A model generated the notes under the pieces. That model saw only the letters and a program-made list of their open reading frames with translations. It had not been told where the DNA came from and ran no database searches. Shown piece by piece: positions 61,219 through 64,000 of a stretch of 64,000 bases of DNA. Every line of letters starts with the position of its first letter. Positions within the stretch are counted from its first letter, which is position 1. Position numbers and translations under genes: made by a program. Source of the DNA: JAEUJM01 sp041918615. GTDB taxonomy: Bacteria; Actinomycetota; Acidimicrobiia; Acidimicrobiales; DATDAH01. Location of the stretch: contig JAYRVH010000029.1 in NCBI GenBank assembly GCA_041918615.1, forward strand, positions 6,421 to 70,420, given 5' to 3'.

Positions 61219-61224
61219 ACTCTA
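61219..61224 (-). promoter_or_regulatory. -10 box of the MNT/HEPN module
   Basis: TAGAGT is followed by seven bases and the ATG of the MNT gene, the leaderless arrangement seen elsewhere in the window. Confidence 0.5.
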
Positions 61225-61247
61225 CGCAGAGCAGCGTTGGCAGCAGC

Positions 61248-61523
61248 ATGAGGTTCAGACTCGCTTCGTGCCCTCGCCCTCGTCACCCCTTCGCTGAGAT
61301 CCCGCCGACCGCCTGGTTGGCGTCGAACCCATCCGAGTTCGCGATCGCTGACGCGTTCCCGGTCACCACTGGCCAGGCACTCGTCATTCCACGCCGCCTC
61401 ATCGCCCCCTGGCGGGAGGCGCTGCCCGACGAGCGCCACGACCCGGACCTGGTCGACGAAGTGAAGGCGCTGCTCGACGATCGTCACCAACCCGGCGGAT
61501 ACAAGGTCGGCGCTCTGGCTTGA
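61248..61523 (+). pseudogene. HIT-family hydrolase remnant
   Basis: AIADAFPVTTGQALVIPRRLIAPWREA and VKALLDDRHQPGGYKVG are HIT-domain segments (usually ITDAFPVTPGHTLVIPKR and DGYNIGxN). The region between and the HxHxH nucleotide-binding motif that should follow are missing; the frame ends at YKVGALA. It is a truncated and internally shortened HIT gene. Confidence 0.55.
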
Positions 61524-61765
61524 GAGGTTGCATCCAGTACGGCAGAGGATCGTCGACAACAACACAGTCGACCCCCTGTCCCCCCGCAGCCCCTCGGATG
61601 ACTCATCCGAGTGCTGACTTCGAGAGTGGTGCTCTACTGCTCACCGGTCGGCCGGTGGGTCGAAGAGACGTAGAGGCTGCGCCGCATCGACTGATCGAGA
61701 CTCGCGGGCGGAAACACGAAGTGGCATTCGGTGCACAGGAGAGCGGGACGCCAACACAACGAAGC

Positions 61766-62812
61766 TCACGGCACCAGCTCATGGAACTTGCACCAGCCAA
61801 TCACCGCGTTGTCCAGAACCTTGCTCTGACTCGTCCGCCACCCTTCTCCAACGTAGGAAGAGGGACGCGTGTCCTGGGCGACTCCGGCGAGGGCGATGAA
61901 GCCCTCAGTGAAGATCTTCTCCTGGGCGTACTGGAAGTCGGTGGTCTTCTGCCAGCGGAAGAATTCGCCCGTCCCGGCTCTGTCCATCGGGGGTACGAGG
62001 TCCGGGAGGAGATGGTGGAGCGTCTTGGTTCCTGCGACCACCTTGGCCTTGTTCTCGACCACGGGCAGGCCTGCCACGAGTCGATAGACCTGAGCGCTGA
62101 CGTCGGCTGCATCCGAGCCCAGGTCTTCGATAGCCAGGCCCTCGAGATCGGAGAGCTCCGGCGCCCAGTACCGGAGCCCGCGTACGAACTCGCCCTCGCC
62201 GACCTGTCGCGACCCCCGCGTTCCGATGCCCCATTTCCGAAGCGTCGACCTGAAGAGCGAGATGAAAGTCGGATCTTCGATGGCAGCCAGGATCGAGCCG
62301 AGCTCCCGCCGCCGCTCGATGGTCAGCCTGTGCAGCTGTTGCTGGCCAGATCGCACGAACGGAACCTCACGGTCGTACAAGTCGACGCAAGCACCGAAGT
62401 CACCGATGAGGCCCGCAACTCGTCCTTCGAGACCGACCTGACGAGAGCGCGGATTCGGCCGCAGCGCGGACTCTGGCAGACGCGACTCGCCGGTGCCTCG
62501 CAGCGCATACCGGCCGCGCCCCACCCGGATGAACACCTCGCCGCAAGCGGACGGCACGCCGCCGGGGGCGTTCGCGGTCATGCCCTGCAGGACCGGTCCG
62601 AGCGAGCCCTCTCGCTTCGAAGGGTCGCCGGCAAGCGCGCCGTCGAGCAGCTCGCTGCGGGTGAACTCAGTTCGGCCCTCGTCCGTCAGCCGTCGAGCGG
62701 AATCAAGGAGGGCTCGCCACGCTGGCGATCCCCTGTCACGCCGACAGGGTAGGTCCCGCGCGGCCCACGCGTTCTGCCCAGCCTTGATCGACGACTCAGA
62801 ACTCTTCGTCAT
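61766..62812 (-). CDS. Winged-helix protein of a nuclease-linked pair
   Basis: 348 residues. The N-terminus (PAWRALLDSARRLTDEGRTEFTRSELLDGALAGDPSKREGSLGPVLQGMTAN, IRVGRGRYALR) is a winged-helix domain like those of restriction-associated proteins (DUF7669 type). The rest is one helical domain with motifs TKTLHHLLPDLVPPMDRAGTGEFF and SSYVGEGWRTSQSKVLDNAVIGW, found in other unassigned bacterial proteins. It overlaps the PD-(D/E)xK-like gene by 17 bases (ATG 62812), so both should be made together. Confidence 0.7.
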   Translation of the reverse strand: MTKSSESSIKAGQNAWAARDLPCRRDRGSPAWRALLDSARRLTDEGRTEFTRSELLDGALAGDPSKREGSLGPVLQGMTANAPGGVPSACGEVFIRVGRGRYALRGTGESRLPESALRPNPRSRQVGLEGRVAGLIGDFGACVDLYDREVPFVRSGQQQLHRLTIERRRELGSILAAIEDPTFISLFRSTLRKWGIGTRGSRQVGEGEFVRGLRYWAPELSDLEGLAIEDLGSDAADVSAQVYRLVAGLPVVENKAKVVAGTKTLHHLLPDLVPPMDRAGTGEFFRWQKTTDFQYAQEKIFTEGFIALAGVAQDTRPSSYVGEGWRTSQSKVLDNAVIGWCKFHELVP

Positions 62813-63830
62813 CAACATCGGCGCCCAGCACGTCACCCTGACCCGGTAGCGCCGCCTCGACCTGTTCGGCAAGGTCGGGGATCGGGTCGGAGCGAACGAC
62901 GTCGAGCCATGCCAGGACCACCTGCTCCGCCCACACTGCAGCAGCGTCCGGGTCTCCATCGATGTAGCCCGCTCCGTTCAGCTGAGCGCGGACGATCTCT
63001 CGAACCCCGCCCCCGCCGACATACCAGTCCAGACGCGTGCCTGGCGGCATGCGCTGATCGACCGCGGCGGCGTAGCGGTCCTCGATGATGCGCATCGCGG
63101 CGGTATTCGCATCACGGGTCGGGAGGTTGCGGACGTAGAACGGCACGCGAGCGCTGTCGCTGGTGACCTTGATGTCGATCCATTGGGAGAACTGGCGGAT
63201 CCAGAGGTCACGCGGCCAAGCAATGTGGAGGTACGACCCGCTGCGGTGCGCGTTCATCGAAGAGAAGCCAGCGGCCTCGAGACCTGGACGGACTGCCTCG
63301 AGGATTGCATGGAGGTAGTCCGCCTTGGTGCCGTTCACCGGGCGTGCGCCGCTCTGGCGGGCCTTTCCGGTGCGCTCCCAGGCCATCGGCGCCGCCAGGA
63401 CCTCGAAATGCACCTGATAGCCGCCGTTCGCTCCATGTGTGAGCCGAACCTGGACGAGGTAGTAGCCGACCTCGTCGGACGACGTGCGATTCAGGAATCG
63501 CACCGCGGCGACGAAGGCTTCGTGAGCACTCTCGACGACCCAGACGGCACGCCCCCGGTCCTGTTGGGCCAGGTAGGCGATCAGCCGTCCCAGGTGGTCG
63601 GCGTCGGTCTGCCCGTATTGGTTCTCGATGCAGACCGGGATCTCCTCGCCGGCCTCGTCCAGCGCCGACGCCAGGATGTCGAGGCGCTTCCCGAACACGT
63701 TGTGTTCGGTGCGGATGGTGGTCAGCTCGTCCAGCTTCAAGGCGGCGCCCAACGTCTCCATCGTCTCGGGCTGCTGCAGCCACGGCGTGAAGTCCGACGC
63801 CTCACCGCCCAGCACGTCCCTGGCCGTCAA
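62796..63830 (-). CDS. PD-(D/E)xK nuclease-like protein (DUF4268-related)
   Basis: 344 residues. DILASALDEAGEEIPVCIENQYGQTDADHLGRLIAYLAQQDRGRAVWVVESAH is the nuclease-like core: the Asp of RLDIL and the Glu-x-Gln (IENQ) of the PD-(D/E)xK site, with DHLGRLIAY following as in DUF4268/DUF91-like proteins. The C-terminal domain is unassigned. The start is TTG 63830 or a codon slightly upstream; the family N-terminus (ITPVEWLTARDVL) extends a few codons before it, up to a stop at 63866. First gene of a two-gene unit. Confidence 0.72.
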   Translation of the reverse strand: MTARDVLGGEASDFTPWLQQPETMETLGAALKLDELTTIRTEHNVFGKRLDILASALDEAGEEIPVCIENQYGQTDADHLGRLIAYLAQQDRGRAVWVVESAHEAFVAAVRFLNRTSSDEVGYYLVQVRLTHGANGGYQVHFEVLAAPMAWERTGKARQSGARPVNGTKADYLHAILEAVRPGLEAAGFSSMNAHRSGSYLHIAWPRDLWIRQFSQWIDIKVTSDSARVPFYVRNLPTRDANTAAMRIIEDRYAAAVDQRMPPGTRLDWYVGGGGVREIVRAQLNGAGYIDGDPDAAAVWAEQVVLAWLDVVRSDPIPDLAEQVEAALPGQGDVLGADVDDEEF

Positions 63831-63981
63831 CCATTCGACGGGCGTGATGGTCGGAAATCGGGCTCAACTGACGCCTTCGTGGGTGGGTAGCGCCTGCTGA
63901 GGGGGTGGGGGTCCGCGCACGCACGCCGCCCTCTTCGTACGTTCCCAGCTGTTCAACGGTTGGCAACGAGGAAGGGACGGC

Positions 63982-64000
63982 GTGCGCGTCAGCAAGTTAC
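63982..64000 (+). CDS. Start of an unknown gene, cut by the window edge
   Basis: GTG CGC GTC AGC AAG TTA follows GAGGAAGGG at good spacing, so a gene begins here and continues outside. The upstream 63900-63980 segment has an imperfect inverted repeat (CGCGCACGCACGCCG against CGGCGTGCGCG). A transposase is one possibility but too little is visible. Confidence 0.3.

Overview
The window is about 70% GC double-stranded chromosomal DNA, with dense coding on both strands, GTG and TTG starts, frequent 4-base ATGA/GTGA gene overlaps and many genes with a -10 box only 6-7 bases before the start codon (leaderless mRNAs). The gene content points to a free-living high-GC actinobacterium: a LigD-type polymerase domain, deazaflavin (F420)-type oxidoreductases, luciferase-like monooxygenases, crotonyl-CoA carboxylase/reductase, P450 and several thiolases and CoA enzymes. 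An acidimicrobial (Iamia/Ilumatobacter-like) origin is my inference; no rRNA or other marker is present to prove it. I found no tRNA, rRNA or CRISPR array.

Layout. 1-5.4 kb: the end of a LigD-like polymerase gene, a 5'-3' exonuclease, and a branched-chain-amino-acid-type ABC importer made of a lipoprotein plus a fused LivH-LivM permease without ATPases. 5.4-10 kb: methylmalonyl-CoA epimerase and crotonyl-CoA carboxylase/reductase (ethylmalonyl-CoA pathway), separated by four 65-bp tandem repeats that read as four ATGA-chained mini-ORFs, then a DivIVA-domain protein and an acetyl-CoA acetyltransferase. 10-28.6 kb: secreted proteins (RCC1-repeat protein, M1 aminopeptidase, a 750-residue unknown, GH30 glycosidase, alpha/beta hydrolase) mixed with oxidoreductases and a dapA-like/old-yellow-enzyme pair. 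28.6-41 kb: lipid and CoA metabolism (desaturase, thiolase, acyltransferase, P450, thioesterase, acyl-CoA synthetase, a phasin/HBHA-like protein), plus a MarR operon divergent from a CDGSH iron-sulphur protein across a palindrome. 41-51 kb: a decaying ATPase pair, small stress and unknown proteins, a J-domain membrane protein, a PPi-type phosphofructokinase, a carotenoid oxygenase, a VapBC module and a luciferase-like enzyme.

51-64 kb is an accessory, partly decayed region. It holds remnants of a DUF433 protein, a P450, a calcineurin-like phosphoesterase, a flavin monooxygenase, a HIT protein and a second vapBC. Intact or near-intact modules sit among them: VapBC-type pairs, an MNT/HEPN toxin-antitoxin pair, a three-gene GTGA-coupled operon ending in an AbiEii-like nucleotidyltransferase, and at the right edge a PD-(D/E)xK-like protein overlapping a winged-helix protein, which is the best candidate for an undescribed defence-type module.

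Regulation visible in sequence: three unlinked promoters (the Liv lipoprotein, the alpha/beta hydrolase and the carotenoid oxygenase) carry almost the same 15-base inverted repeat, suggesting one TetR-type regulon. Toxin-antitoxin and MarR promoters carry palindromes overlapping their -10 boxes.
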